DNA from: Flavobacteriaceae bacterium GSB9
Lineage (GTDB): Bacteria > Bacteroidota > Bacteroidia > Flavobacteriales > Flavobacteriaceae
Direction: 5' to 3'
Length of the DNA: 64,000 nucleotides
NCBI GenBank assembly: GCA_022749295.1
Contig: CP062007.1
Coordinates: 558,001 to 622,000 of the forward strand
Both the position numbers and the translations under genes were made by a program. Shown here piece by piece: positions 36,212 to 45,320 of this stretch. The first letter of the stretch is position 1, and the number at the start of each line of letters is the position of its first letter. The notes below the pieces were generated by a model. It was not told the DNA's origin. It made no database searches and saw nothing but the letters and a program-made list of their open reading frames with translations.

Positions 36212-37411
36212 TTAAAATATGAGCAAGTTAATGTCGCTGTAGTCGAGATTGAACCATTCAGCAACAGATTTGTTCGTTAAAATGCCGTGGTAAAAATACA
36301 ACCCATTTTTTAAACCCTTGTCAAATCTCAAAGAATTTTCAATGCCGCCATTTTCACCAATTTGTAATAAATAAGGCGTAAACATATTACTTATTGAAAC
36401 CGAAGAGGTTCGGGGATACTTGGCCGGAATATTGGGAACACAGTAATGTACCACCTCGTGTTTTATGAAGGTAGGGTTTTTATGGGTAGTGACCTCACTA
36501 GTCTCGAAACAGCCTCCCATATCAATGCTGACATCAATAATGATAGCGCCTTTTTTCATCGATTGGACCAAATCTTCCGTTACCACAATAGGAGCGCGAT
36601 TAACACCACGTACAGCTCCAATTACAACGTCGCATCGCCTAAGGGCTTTTTTCAAATTTTTTGGTTGAATGGTAGAGGTGAAAATAGAACGTCCTAAATG
36701 AGATTGAAGCCGCCTTAATTTAGTAATAGAATTATCAAAAACCTTAACGCCTGCACCCAAACCGAGAGCTCCACGGGTGGCAAACTCACCAACCGTTCCT
36801 GCCCCTAAAATAACCACTTCAACAGGGGGAACACCACTTATATTACCGAACATCAACCCGTTACCGCTGTTTGGGTTAGCCATTAATTCGGAAGCAATTA
36901 AAACAGAAGCTGTACCTGCAATTTCGCTTAAGGATTTTACTGCGGGGTAGTTACCATCGGCATCCCTGATAAATTCAAAAGCTAAAGCCGTAATCCGTTT
37001 TGAAGCTAGTGTTTCAAAATACTTTTTAGACTGTGTTTTTAATTGCAGGGCAGAAATTAAGATAGTTTGTGGATTAATAAGTTTTATTTGCTCAAGCGTT
37101 GGTGGCTCAACTTTAAGAATCATTGGGCATGAAAAAACTTTATTGGTGTCTTTCGTTATTTGTGCTCCAGCTTCACTGTAATCTTTGTCGCTAAAATTAG
37201 CGCCTTCTCCAGCACCAGATTCCATTAAAACCCTATGGCCATTACTTGTTAAGGCGTAAACGGCATCTGGAGTTAGGCAAACCCGTTTTTCCTGAAATGC
37301 CGTTTCTTTTGGAATTCCTATAAATAATTCACCTTTCTTTTTTAAAATTTCTAATGTTTCTTCCTGGGGCAAAAGCTGTTGCTTTGTGAAAGGAGAAAGT
37401 GATTTGGCCAT
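36212..37411 (-). CDS. ald: Alanine dehydrogenase
   Basis: 399 residues. N-terminal I-G-I-P-K-E-T-A-F-Q-E-K-R-V-C-L-T-P is the AlaDH/PNT start; K-V-E-P-P-T holds the substrate Lys; V-V-I-L-G-A-G-T-V-G-E-F-A is the NAD-binding Rossmann loop; D-V-S-I-D-M-G-G-C-F-E-T-S follows near residue 295. It interconverts L-alanine and pyruvate/ammonia with NAD(H). It is a little longer than Bacillus Ald (about 370) through an N-terminal extension (S-P-F-T-K-Q-Q-L-L-P-Q-E) usual in Bacteroidota. It heads a co-directional run including the DUF4258-like gene and the second sugar transferase. Confidence 0.93.
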   Translation of the reverse strand: MAKSLSPFTKQQLLPQEETLEILKKKGELFIGIPKETAFQEKRVCLTPDAVYALTSNGHRVLMESGAGEGANFSDKDYSEAGAQITKDTNKVFSCPMILKVEPPTLEQIKLINPQTILISALQLKTQSKKYFETLASKRITALAFEFIRDADGNYPAVKSLSEIAGTASVLIASELMANPNSGNGLMFGNISGVPPVEVVILGAGTVGEFATRGALGLGAGVKVFDNSITKLRRLQSHLGRSIFTSTIQPKNLKKALRRCDVVIGAVRGVNRAPIVVTEDLVQSMKKGAIIIDVSIDMGGCFETSEVTTHKNPTFIKHEVVHYCVPNIPAKYPRTSSVSISNMFTPYLLQIGENGGIENSLRFDKGLKNGLYFYHGILTNKSVAEWFNLDYSDINLLIF

Positions 37412-37572
37412 GGTTAGTTTGTTAAATTATTCAAATTACAATTTTTTTTATAAAAGTAATATAAAGTGTCATTTTTTTTGAATTTTCACATTCAAAAAAC
37501 GATTAACTGTAAGTAAGAAAATCACACAAAATCTTTATGGGTTAGCCCCATGTGTATGTTAATTTATTATCA

Positions 37573-37580
37573 TAAATTTG
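37573..37580 (+). promoter_or_regulatory. Candidate -7 box of the TonB-dependent receptor gene
   Basis: TAAATTTG matches TAnnTTTG exactly and lies 17 bp upstream of the ATG at 37597. No clear -33 TTG is seen in the 17-23 bp range. Confidence 0.4.
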
Positions 37581-37596
37581 TTTTATAAATTGCTTT

Positions 37597-40026
37597 ATGT
37601 CCAAACACCTTCTTTTGTTTTTTGGGTTATTAGTCTCTGTTTTAGGTTTCTCTCAAGAATATTACAGTATATCGGGTAGCGTTAAAGATTCAGATAACAA
37701 CCCTATTGCCTTTGCCAATGTTATTTTATTGGTTAATGAAGGAAGTGAACCCCATATGGGTGTCACCACTAACGATTTGGGTGAATTTGAAATTAATGGA
37801 ATAGCTTCGGGAAGTTATCTTTTACAAATAACGTTTTTGGGTTATGAAGCGTTTTCAAAAGAAGCGTTAATAAGTAAAAATATAACCTTGGGTAACATTG
37901 TACTCAAAGAAAATTTACAGGAGCTAGATGGGGTAACGGTTATGGCAACAAGGCCTACGGTTAAGCGTCTTGTAGACCGTTTGGTTTTTAATGTTGAAAA
38001 CTCAACATTGTCTAATACAAATGCGTTGGATGTTTTAAAACATACTCCAGGCGTTATAGTCAACGACAATAAAATTACCGTTAAACAAACTACACCAACC
38101 GTTTATATAAACGATAGGCGGGTGCACCTTTCTATTAATGAAATCCAACAACTTTTGGAAGGGACCTCGGCTACAAATATTAAATCAATTGAGGTGATTA
38201 CAAATCCCCCAGCAAAATATGAAGCAGAGGGTGGTTCGGTATTAAATATTGTAACTAATAAAAATTTAGTTGCCGGGTATAACGGAAGTTTATTTGGCAA
38301 TTATAAGCAAGGTAAGGAGTTTCCTAAATATACGTTTGGTACCAGTCATTTTTTTAAAACCAAAAAACTGAATACCTATTTAAATTACAGTATAAGTCCG
38401 CGAAAAGATTATAGAAACAATGACGAGTATGTCAATTTTATTGAAAATGAACAAATAGTAACCAGTTGGGAAACGGATTATAAGCGTATTCGCGAAAAGG
38501 CAAACCAAAATATCAATGTCAATATTGATTATGAATTTAATGATAATAATAGTTTAGCATTTTCTACAAGCATGTTATTAGCACCACGAGAAAATAGCAA
38601 GACTTTCGCTTACTCTAATACGAATGTTTTTGATGCCAATAAAGTATTAGACTCAAGTTTTTTAACGACAAACCGAATTGTTGACGAAACATTCAACTTT
38701 GCATTTACCCTAGATTACCTTCATAAATTTAAAACCGAAGGCGAAAAATTAATGATTAGTGCGCACCATACAAATTACGATTTTTCTAATTTCCAAAATG
38801 TAGATACCGATTATTTGTTTCCAGATGAATCTTTAATTAGAACCAATAGGTTTCAAACCTTTACCAGCAAAGAAATAAAACTTTATACAGGGCAAGCAGA
38901 TTATGTTTTACCTATAAAAAACTCCGGACTTTTTGAGGCGGGGTTAAAATATTCTAATATTAGTTCTGAAAACATTTTAACACAATATGCTTTTGAAAAT
39001 GACGTGAGGTTTGAGGATTTCGAAAATTCAGATACTTTTCTTTACGATGAAGCAAACTATGCGTTTTATGCGAGTTTTGCAAAAGATTGGGAGACATGGA
39101 GTTTAAAATTAGGGCTGCGAACAGAATTAACAGAAGTGAAGGGGAATTCCATATCTTCAGGAATAGTTAATAAAAATAATTATACCAAGTTTTTTCCCTC
39201 GGTTTACATTTCACATCAATTAGATGAAAAAAATGAAGTTTATTTTAATTATAACAAACGTATTTATCGACCAAGGTACGGTCAGTTAAACCCATTTAAG
39301 TATTTCTTAAATGACAATGTATATGTAACCGGTGATCCTAATTTAAAACCACAAGTAGATGATAGTTTTATTTTGGGATATACCTTGAACAAAAAGTACA
39401 CATTAGAAGCTTTTTATCGATATGAAAATAATCCTGCCATAGAGATTTTATTTCAAGACAATGATGAGAATATTTTAAAATATATAAATACCAATATCGA
39501 CAAAAGCTTGTCTTATGGATTGGATTTTACAACATATACAGCGATTGTAAAACGATGGAGCATTTATGTGCTTTCATCCTTATTTTATTATGACAATTAT
39601 TTTTATGCTGCAGAAAGTGGCAATAAATTGGAATCTAATAGTAAATGGTCGTTTTACGGTAGAATAGATAATTATTTTAGTTTTTTAAAAGACCACAGTT
39701 TAACGGCAGAATTATCCTATTACTACATATCATCAATTGCTGATGGTCCATCAACAATTAGTGACTTGTCGAGTTTAGATTTTAATTTAAGAAAAGTATT
39801 GTGGAACAATAGAGCCTCTATATCTGCTGGTATTACCGATATGTTTAATTCACAATATGTAACCCAAACCAATAGATATTTAAATCAAGATGTAACTATC
39901 AACTCTAGGTTAGAGAACCGGTTGTTTACTTTGGGATTTAACTATAAATTCGGAAATTTTAATTTAAAGAACACTCAAAAGAATATCGAACTCAAAGAAC
40001 GGGAAAGATTGAGAGAAAAAAATTAA
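37597..40026 (+). CDS. TonB-dependent outer-membrane receptor with carboxypeptidase-regulatory-like N-domain
   Basis: 809 residues. A signal peptide ends at G-F-S-Q-E (about residue 20). A carboxypeptidase-regulatory-like domain follows (S-I-S-G-S-V-K-D-S-D-N-N-P-I-A-F-A-N-V, 26-100), then a plug-like region (V-L-K-H-T-P-G-V-I-V-N-D, V-Y-I-N-D-R-R-V, I-E-V-I-T-N-P-P-A-K-Y-E-A-E-G) and a beta-barrel with alternating aromatic strands to residue about 800. This is the outer-membrane beta-barrel family form rather than SusC. The substrate is unknown and no SusD partner is adjacent. Its stop overlaps the convergent membrane protein gene by a few bases. Confidence 0.9.
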   Translation: MSKHLLLFFGLLVSVLGFSQEYYSISGSVKDSDNNPIAFANVILLVNEGSEPHMGVTTNDLGEFEINGIASGSYLLQITFLGYEAFSKEALISKNITLGNIVLKENLQELDGVTVMATRPTVKRLVDRLVFNVENSTLSNTNALDVLKHTPGVIVNDNKITVKQTTPTVYINDRRVHLSINEIQQLLEGTSATNIKSIEVITNPPAKYEAEGGSVLNIVTNKNLVAGYNGSLFGNYKQGKEFPKYTFGTSHFFKTKKLNTYLNYSISPRKDYRNNDEYVNFIENEQIVTSWETDYKRIREKANQNINVNIDYEFNDNNSLAFSTSMLLAPRENSKTFAYSNTNVFDANKVLDSSFLTTNRIVDETFNFAFTLDYLHKFKTEGEKLMISAHHTNYDFSNFQNVDTDYLFPDESLIRTNRFQTFTSKEIKLYTGQADYVLPIKNSGLFEAGLKYSNISSENILTQYAFENDVRFEDFENSDTFLYDEANYAFYASFAKDWETWSLKLGLRTELTEVKGNSISSGIVNKNNYTKFFPSVYISHQLDEKNEVYFNYNKRIYRPRYGQLNPFKYFLNDNVYVTGDPNLKPQVDDSFILGYTLNKKYTLEAFYRYENNPAIEILFQDNDENILKYINTNIDKSLSYGLDFTTYTAIVKRWSIYVLSSLFYYDNYFYAAESGNKLESNSKWSFYGRIDNYFSFLKDHSLTAELSYYYISSIADGPSTISDLSSLDFNLRKVLWNNRASISAGITDMFNSQYVTQTNRYLNQDVTINSRLENRLFTLGFNYKFGNFNLKNTQKNIELKERERLREKN

Positions 40027-40571
40027 AAATAATCTTTTATTTTACCCCAGAAGTTTTTGGGAGACATTTTAAATTCATCTTCCAGTTCCTCCATGGATTT
40101 ATTGGCAGAATTTACTTTATTAAACATTTGCGCTCTAATCAAATAAATAGTAGGTATTATTATTGCCATTATTGGAATTAAAATAATCAATTGATTGGAA
40201 TCAAAATAATTCAAATCATCATTTAACGACACAATGACTTGATAGCTATACATTGCGATAGGTACTATTAAAACATGGTACCACCAATGTCTACAAGTAA
40301 AAAACCAAATAAAAAGAAGGTATAAGGGAACCATTTTACCTGTTAAAATCCACATGGCCGTATTGGCATTTTCAAAAAAGCCACTATTATAAGTAAACAA
40401 AAAAGTGTCCCAAACCTGTTTATCTGGAACACTTTCATATAAGTAAAATAAATAGGGAGTTATTGCTATTAAAGTAGCAACAATACTCCCTACCAGCAGA
40501 CTCTTATTATCCTGCTGAGGGTATTTTTGTAATGGCGTCTTTTCTGATAGCTGTTTGTTGCTCATCGACAT
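40023..40571 (-). CDS. Hypothetical multi-pass membrane protein
   Basis: 182 residues from the ATG at 40571; the next Met codon is at 40565. A reading from 40628 would lie almost wholly over the small secreted-protein gene, and its first residues look non-coding. Four or five hydrophobic helices (residues about 24-42, 70-92, 98-115, 128-150) are followed by a cytoplasmic-looking charged tail with E-E-L-E-D-E-F-K-M-S-P-K-N-F-W-G-K. I do not recognise the family. The start overlaps the preceding small gene by about 65 bases in another frame, suggesting coupled translation. Confidence 0.65.
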   Translation of the reverse strand: MSMSNKQLSEKTPLQKYPQQDNKSLLVGSIVATLIAITPYLFYLYESVPDKQVWDTFLFTYNSGFFENANTAMWILTGKMVPLYLLFIWFFTCRHWWYHVLIVPIAMYSYQVIVSLNDDLNYFDSNQLIILIPIMAIIIPTIYLIRAQMFNKVNSANKSMEELEDEFKMSPKNFWGKIKDYF

Positions 40572-40650
40572 TATATTGATTTGCAGCTTGAGCCAAAAAT
40601 AACATACCTCCAAAAATTGCAAAGGCAATTAAATACTTTTTAGTTTTCAT
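40507..40650 (-). CDS. Small secreted protein (47 residues)
   Basis: ATG at 40650, stop TAA at 40509-40507. The product begins MKTKKYLIAFAIFGGMLFLA, a basic end plus hydrophobic core typical of a signal peptide with a likely cut after A-Q-A, leaving a mature peptide of about 25 residues (N-Q-Y-N-V-D-E-Q-Q-T-A-I-R-K-D). A good promoter match precedes it, and the next gene starts inside it in a different frame. Function unknown. The reality of the gene rests on the signal peptide, promoter and start position, not on homology. Confidence 0.6.
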   Translation of the reverse strand: MKTKKYLIAFAIFGGMLFLAQAANQYNVDEQQTAIRKDAITKIPSAG

Positions 40651-40679
40651 AATTTTAGGGATTTAATTAATTAATTACT

Positions 40680-40706
40680 CAAATTTAGATAAACAGTAGC
40701 TTTCAA
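40680..40706 (-). promoter_or_regulatory. Promoter for the small secreted protein and membrane protein genes
   Basis: Minus strand: TTG at 40706-40704, a 16-base spacer, then TAAATTTG at 40687-40680, an exact TAnnTTTG match. It lies about 30 bp before the ATG at 40650. The spacer is slightly shorter than usual. Confidence 0.5.
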
Positions 40707-40848
40707 GATTTTGGAAAATGTTAAAATAATGTTAAAAAGCATTGTTTTTTGAATTATTAGTTGTGGGTTTCCCGTAAAAACTAAAAAAATATAGGTTAGC
40801 AAGTTATTTTATAGGCATTGGCTGTTGTTTTTTTAGGGTTATAGTACG

Positions 40849-41259
40849 TTACTCAAGAGTTAAAACCCTATGGTTTTCTGCGTCTAATTCTAGTTTTATT
40901 TTATTGTGCGAAGCATCTAAGATCGGCTCAATTTTTTCGGGCCACTCAATCAGCTTCCAATAATCAGATTCTAAATAATCTTCAATTCCAAAATTATAAG
41001 CCTCCTCTAAATCGTTAACTCGATATAAATCGAAATGATAAATTTTATCATTTTTAGTTTTATATTCATTAACAATTGAAAAAGTAGGGCTACTGGCTTC
41101 GTCATTACTGCCCAAAGCTTTTACAATGTTTTTAATGAGTGTTGTTTTACCAGCGCCCATCTCACCATAAAATAGCAACGTTTTTGATTTAGAATCTTTT
41201 ATAATTTTTTCAGCAACGTGCTCAATTTCGATTAGGCTGTAACAAATTTTCAATTTCAA
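40849..41259 (-). CDS. tsaE: tRNA threonylcarbamoyladenosine biosynthesis ATPase TsaE
   Basis: 136 residues. Walker A G-E-M-G-A-G-K-T-T-L-I-K near residue 33 is followed by S-S-P-T-F-S-I-V-N-E-Y near 58, F-D-L-Y-R-V near 76 and L-I-E-W-P-E-K-I near 105, the complete TsaE pattern. The protein works with TsaB, TsaD and TsaC to place t6A at position 37 of ANN-decoding tRNAs; it binds ATP and drives the TsaBD cycle. The start is TTG at 41259 (no near ATG). It lies 86 bp after the PorX gene and is likely co-transcribed with it. Confidence 0.95.
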   Translation of the reverse strand: MKLKICYSLIEIEHVAEKIIKDSKSKTLLFYGEMGAGKTTLIKNIVKALGSNDEASSPTFSIVNEYKTKNDKIYHFDLYRVNDLEEAYNFGIEDYLESDYWKLIEWPEKIEPILDASHNKIKLELDAENHRVLTLE

Positions 41260-41345
41260 TTTTATTTTATGACAATATTACTAATTAATTTTCATAAAAC
41301 CTAAAAAATAATGCATTTCGTCGGATTTATGTGCTTTTTATGGAT

Positions 41346-42893
41346 TTATTTAGGGCTTAGCACCACAAAGGGAATTATCATTTCTTCTAACGATACGCCA
41401 CCATGCTGATAGGTGTTCCGGTAATAACTTACGTAGTGATTATAATTGTTGGGGTAAGCAAAAAATAAATCGCTTTTTGCGAAAATATAAGAACTGCTCA
41501 TGTTTATGCTTGGTAAATGCAGTTCTTTAGGGTTTTTAGAAACAAAAACATCCTTATTGTCGAAAGTTAGGCTTTTACCTGTTTTGTACCTTAAATTTAA
41601 ACTGGTGTCTCTATCACCAATAACTTTTGACGGATTTTTAACATTTATGGTCCCATGGTCGGTAGTTAAAATAAGTTTAAACCCCGAACGCTGCGCTTGC
41701 TGAATCATTTCCAGTAGCGGTGAGTTTTTAAACCAACTTAGGGCTAATGATCGATAGGCTTTATCGTTGGATGCTAATTCTTTAACAACTTCCATTTCGG
41801 TTTTAGAGTGTGATAGCATGTCAACAAAGTTGTAAACCACAACCGTTAAATCGTTCTTTTTAAGCGCATTGAAATTATCGGCTAATTTTTTTCCTGTCTT
41901 AAGGTTGGTTATTTTGTGATATTCGTATTCCAGTTGGGTCAGCCCTAAGCGCTTTATTTGAGTATCCAGAAAATCTTGTTCGTGCAAATTTTTTCCACCT
42001 TCATCGGTGTCGTTTTTCCAAAATTGAGGAAACAGTTTTTCCATATCACTTGGCATCAAACCAGAAAAAATAGCATTTCTTGCGTATTGTGTAGCTGTTG
42101 GTAAAATGCTAAAAAATGCTTCTTCGTTTTCTTTTTTGAAATAATTGTTGATTATCGGTTCGAAAACTTTCCATTGATCATAACGCAGATTATCAATAAC
42201 AACCAAAAGTGTGGGTTGCTCTTTACTTATTTCTGGAACAACACGCTCTTTGAAAAGCGTGTGCGACATTATGGGGGCATCGTTGTTGGACTGAAACCAG
42301 TCGGCATAGTTTTTCTCTATAAATTTTCCAAACTGAATGTTGGCTTCTACTTTTTGGGATTCTAAAATTTCAAACATGCCCACATCTTCAATATCCTCAA
42401 GTTGGATTTCCCAATAAATCAACTTTTGGTAAAGGTTAACCCATTCTTCGTAACTATTTACCATAGCCATATCCATGGCAATTTTCCTAAACTCTTGCTG
42501 ATAGTTTGAGGTGGTTTTCTCTGAAACTAAACGCGAGTGGTCTAAGTTCTTTTTTAAACTTAATAGGATTTGGTTAGGGTTAACAGGTTTTATGAGATAG
42601 TCGGCAATTTTGTTGCCTATGGCTTCTTCCATAATATATTCTTCCTCACTTTTGGTGATCATCACCACCGGAAGGCTGTCTTTTTTTTCTTTAATGGCAT
42701 TCAGGGTTTCTAAGCCTGTGAGCCCGGGCATGTTTTCATCTAAAAATACGATATCGAAATTTTCATCTTCTAGCACATCGATAGCTTCCGATCCACTTTT
42801 ACAGGTGGTAACTGCATAATCTTTTTTTTCCAGAAATAAAATATGTGGTTTTAGTAAATCAATTTCGTCATCAACCCAAAGTATTTTTATCAT
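41346..42893 (-). CDS. porX: PorX-type response regulator with PglZ/alkaline-phosphatase domain
   Basis: 515 residues. The receiver domain (1-120) has the phospho-acceptor Asp in F-D-I-V-F-L-D-E-N-M-P-G near residue 52 and the Lys in Y-L-I-K-P-V. A helical linker leads to a PglZ/alkaline-phosphatase-like domain from about 205: V-V-I-D-N-L-R-Y-D-Q metal-binding Asp, L-P-T-A-T-Q-Y-A-R-N-A nucleophile Thr, L-T-T-D-H-G-T-I-N-V and the C-terminal Y-Q-H-G-G-V-S-L-E-E-M-I. This is the architecture of PorX, the two-component regulator of type IX secretion and gliding genes in Bacteroidota. No histidine kinase (PorY) is adjacent. It is named on architecture and length. Confidence 0.88.
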   Translation of the reverse strand: MIKILWVDDEIDLLKPHILFLEKKDYAVTTCKSGSEAIDVLEDENFDIVFLDENMPGLTGLETLNAIKEKKDSLPVVMITKSEEEYIMEEAIGNKIADYLIKPVNPNQILLSLKKNLDHSRLVSEKTTSNYQQEFRKIAMDMAMVNSYEEWVNLYQKLIYWEIQLEDIEDVGMFEILESQKVEANIQFGKFIEKNYADWFQSNNDAPIMSHTLFKERVVPEISKEQPTLLVVIDNLRYDQWKVFEPIINNYFKKENEEAFFSILPTATQYARNAIFSGLMPSDMEKLFPQFWKNDTDEGGKNLHEQDFLDTQIKRLGLTQLEYEYHKITNLKTGKKLADNFNALKKNDLTVVVYNFVDMLSHSKTEMEVVKELASNDKAYRSLALSWFKNSPLLEMIQQAQRSGFKLILTTDHGTINVKNPSKVIGDRDTSLNLRYKTGKSLTFDNKDVFVSKNPKELHLPSINMSSSYIFAKSDLFFAYPNNYNHYVSYYRNTYQHGGVSLEEMIIPFVVLSPK

Positions 42894-42993
42894 TTTTAGT
42901 CTTATTATTGTATTATTAAAAGTGTTATTTAGAATATAACTCGTTTATTTTGAAAACCTTTCCGTTTCAAATACTATTATAGGCGCATATCGC

Positions 42994-43001
42994 TATATTT
43001 G
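42994..43001 (+). promoter_or_regulatory. Candidate -7 box of the HD phosphohydrolase gene
   Basis: TATATTTG matches TAnnTTTG. It lies 26 bp upstream of the TTG start at 43027. No -33 TTG is visible at 17-23 bp. Confidence 0.38.
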
Positions 43002-43026
43002 TATTAGTAAAACAAAAAATAAAAGT

Positions 43027-44247
43027 TTGAACAAACTTAAAATATTAAACGACCCAATTTACGGATTTATTACTATTCCGAATTCGTTAATTTTTGATTT
43101 AATACAGCATAAATACTTTCAGCGTTTACGTAGAATTACCCAAATGGGGATGTCCTATTTGGTATATCCGGGTGCCCATCATACTCGCTTTCATCATGCC
43201 ATTGGTTGTATGCATTTAATGCAACAAGCAGTGAATATACTTCGTTTTAAGGGTGTTGCGATTTCTAAAGACGAAGAAAACGCACTTTATATCGCCATTC
43301 TATTACACGATATTGGGCATGGGCCATTTTCGCATGCCATGGAACACAGTATTGTAAATAATGTGTCGCATGAAGAAATTTCGTTGTTTTTCATGCAGCG
43401 TTTAAATGAAGAATTTAACGGAAGTTTAACGCTTGCCATCGAAATTTTCAAGGGTAAATACCCCAAAAAGTTTATGTGCCAATTAGTTTCTGGTCAACTC
43501 GACATGGATCGCGCCGATTACCTTAAACGTGATAGTTTTTATACCGGTGTAGCCGAGGGCAATATAAATAGCGAACGCTTAATTACAATGTTAAATGTAG
43601 TGAATGACGAATTGGTTGTTGAGGAGAAAGGCATTTACAGTGTTGAGAAGTTTTTGGTGGCGCGCCGTTTAATGTATTGGCAGGTATATTTGCATAAAAC
43701 TGGCTTAGTGGCAGAGCAGTTGCTTATAAGGGTTTTAAAAAGAGCTAAGGAACTCTACGATTCTGGAGAACAATTGGCGGCCAGCAAAGCTCTTTTGTAT
43801 TTTTTTGAAAATAAAATAACTATTGAAAATTTTGATAATCAAACATTAGATGTATTCTCCCGACTTGATGATTTTGATGTGATTTCTGCTATGAAGGGCT
43901 GGCAAGACCATGACGATTTTGTGCTCAGTAATTTGTGCGAAATGATTATTAACAGAGACTTGTTAAAAATAAAAGTTAAAAAGAAACCAGCTAAGGAAGG
44001 TAGCCTAAACAAGCACGTTAAGGCGTTAGTGGACAAATATAAAATAACTGAAGAACTGGCGCGATATTTTGTGTTTACAGGCAATATTTCCAATCAAGCA
44101 TATCATATAAAACATAAAGGAATAAACATTTTGCACAAATCGGGTAAAATTGAAGATATCGTTAAGGCGTCCGATCAACTTAACCTAAAAGCACTGTCAA
44201 AACCAGTAACCAAATATTATATATGTTATCCCAAGCGTAAACTTTAA
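43027..44247 (+). CDS. HD-domain phosphohydrolase (dGTPase/SAMHD1-like)
   Basis: 406 residues; the start is TTG at 43027, giving the usual [15 protein letters not shown]. The HD metal site is complete: H-T-R-F-H-H-A-I-G (first His near 51), [16 protein letters not shown] (His-Asp near 95), and [16 protein letters not shown] (Asp near 160). The family hydrolyses dNTPs or related nucleotides; the exact substrate of this Bacteroidota group is not established. It diverges from porX across a 133 bp region and precedes lpxD by 50 bp. Confidence 0.9.
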   Translation: MNKLKILNDPIYGFITIPNSLIFDLIQHKYFQRLRRITQMGMSYLVYPGAHHTRFHHAIGCMHLMQQAVNILRFKGVAISKDEENALYIAILLHDIGHGPFSHAMEHSIVNNVSHEEISLFFMQRLNEEFNGSLTLAIEIFKGKYPKKFMCQLVSGQLDMDRADYLKRDSFYTGVAEGNINSERLITMLNVVNDELVVEEKGIYSVEKFLVARRLMYWQVYLHKTGLVAEQLLIRVLKRAKELYDSGEQLAASKALLYFFENKITIENFDNQTLDVFSRLDDFDVISAMKGWQDHDDFVLSNLCEMIINRDLLKIKVKKKPAKEGSLNKHVKALVDKYKITEELARYFVFTGNISNQAYHIKHKGINILHKSGKIEDIVKASDQLNLKALSKPVTKYYICYPKRKL

Positions 44248-44258
44248 CACATTTTTGC

Positions 44259-44266
44259 TATTTTTG
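44259..44266 (+). promoter_or_regulatory. Candidate -7 box of the lpx-efp operon
   Basis: TATTTTTG matches TAnnTTTG and lies 31 bp before the GTG start of lpxD. A -33 TTG is not evident. Confidence 0.35.
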
Positions 44267-44297
44267 CGTATTCAAAAAAACATCTAACTTTTTTAGT

Positions 44298-45320
44298 GTG
44301 AAATTTACAGCACAGCAAATAGCGGGGATATTAGAAGGCGATGTAGTTGGAAACCCTGAGGTAGAAGTATCTAAAATAGCTAAAATAGAAGAAGGTTTTG
44401 AGGGTTCGCTTACATTTTTGGCTAACCCCAAATACACACCACACATATACAAAACCAAGGCTTCAATAACCATCGTTAATAAAACTTTTAGCCCCGAAGA
44501 CAGCCTAACCACCACATTGATAAAAGTTGATGATGCCTATTTAGCATTTTCTAAAATTTTAGAGTATTACAACGCCGTCAAACTCAATAAATTTGGAATT
44601 GAAGAGCCTTCTTTTATTTCAAAATCATCAAAATACGGTGATAACGTTTATATAGGAGCCTTCAGTTATATTGGCGAAAACGTAGTAATTGGCAACAATG
44701 TTAAAATATTTCCCAATAGTTTTGTAGGCGATAATGTGGTGTTAAACGATAACACCATTGTTTTTTCAGGTGCCAAAATTTATTCGGAAACTGTAATTGG
44801 TAAAAACTGTATTATTAATGCAGGCGTGGTAATCGGAGCCGATGGCTTTGGTTACGCCCCCAATGAAGATGGTAGTTACAGTAAGGTGCCGCAAACCGGA
44901 AATGTAATAATTGAAGATTTTGTTGATGTTGGTGCTGCTACAACTATCGATCGTGCTACATTTGGTTCAACTATAATTAGAACAGGGGTAAAATTGGATA
45001 ACCAAATTCAAATTGGCCACAATGTTGAAATTGGAAAAAACACAGTAATTGCAGCCCAAACTGGCATTGCGGGATCAACAAAAATAGGAAAGAACTGCCA
45101 AATAGGAGGGCAAGTAGGTATTGTTGGTCATATTACTATTGGCGATAATGTAAGGGTACAGGCCCAATCTGGTATAGGACGAAATGTTAAAGACAATGAA
45201 ATTTTACAAGGCTCGCCAGCTATAAAACTTAGCGATTATAATAAATCTTATGTTCATTTCAAGAACTTACCAAATATTGTAAAAAATATAAATGAATTAG
45301 AAAAAAATAAATGGGAATAA
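44298..45320 (+). CDS. lpxD: UDP-3-O-(3-hydroxyacyl)glucosamine N-acyltransferase
   Basis: 340 residues, GTG start at 44298. The N-terminal uridine-binding domain (about 1-100, with L-T-F-L-A-N-P-K-Y) is followed by a left-handed beta-helix with many I-G-x-N-V-x-I repeats, then G-A-D-G-F-G-Y-A near 180 and [10 protein letters not shown] near 235 containing the catalytic His. The C-terminal helix is N-I-N-E-L-E-K. It adds the second 3-hydroxyacyl chain in lipid A synthesis. Its stop overlaps the start of lpxC/fabZ by about 10 bases. It belongs to a compact lipid A and efp operon. Confidence 0.95.
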   Translation: MKFTAQQIAGILEGDVVGNPEVEVSKIAKIEEGFEGSLTFLANPKYTPHIYKTKASITIVNKTFSPEDSLTTTLIKVDDAYLAFSKILEYYNAVKLNKFGIEEPSFISKSSKYGDNVYIGAFSYIGENVVIGNNVKIFPNSFVGDNVVLNDNTIVFSGAKIYSETVIGKNCIINAGVVIGADGFGYAPNEDGSYSKVPQTGNVIIEDFVDVGAATTIDRATFGSTIIRTGVKLDNQIQIGHNVEIGKNTVIAAQTGIAGSTKIGKNCQIGGQVGIVGHITIGDNVRVQAQSGIGRNVKDNEILQGSPAIKLSDYNKSYVHFKNLPNIVKNINELEKNKWE

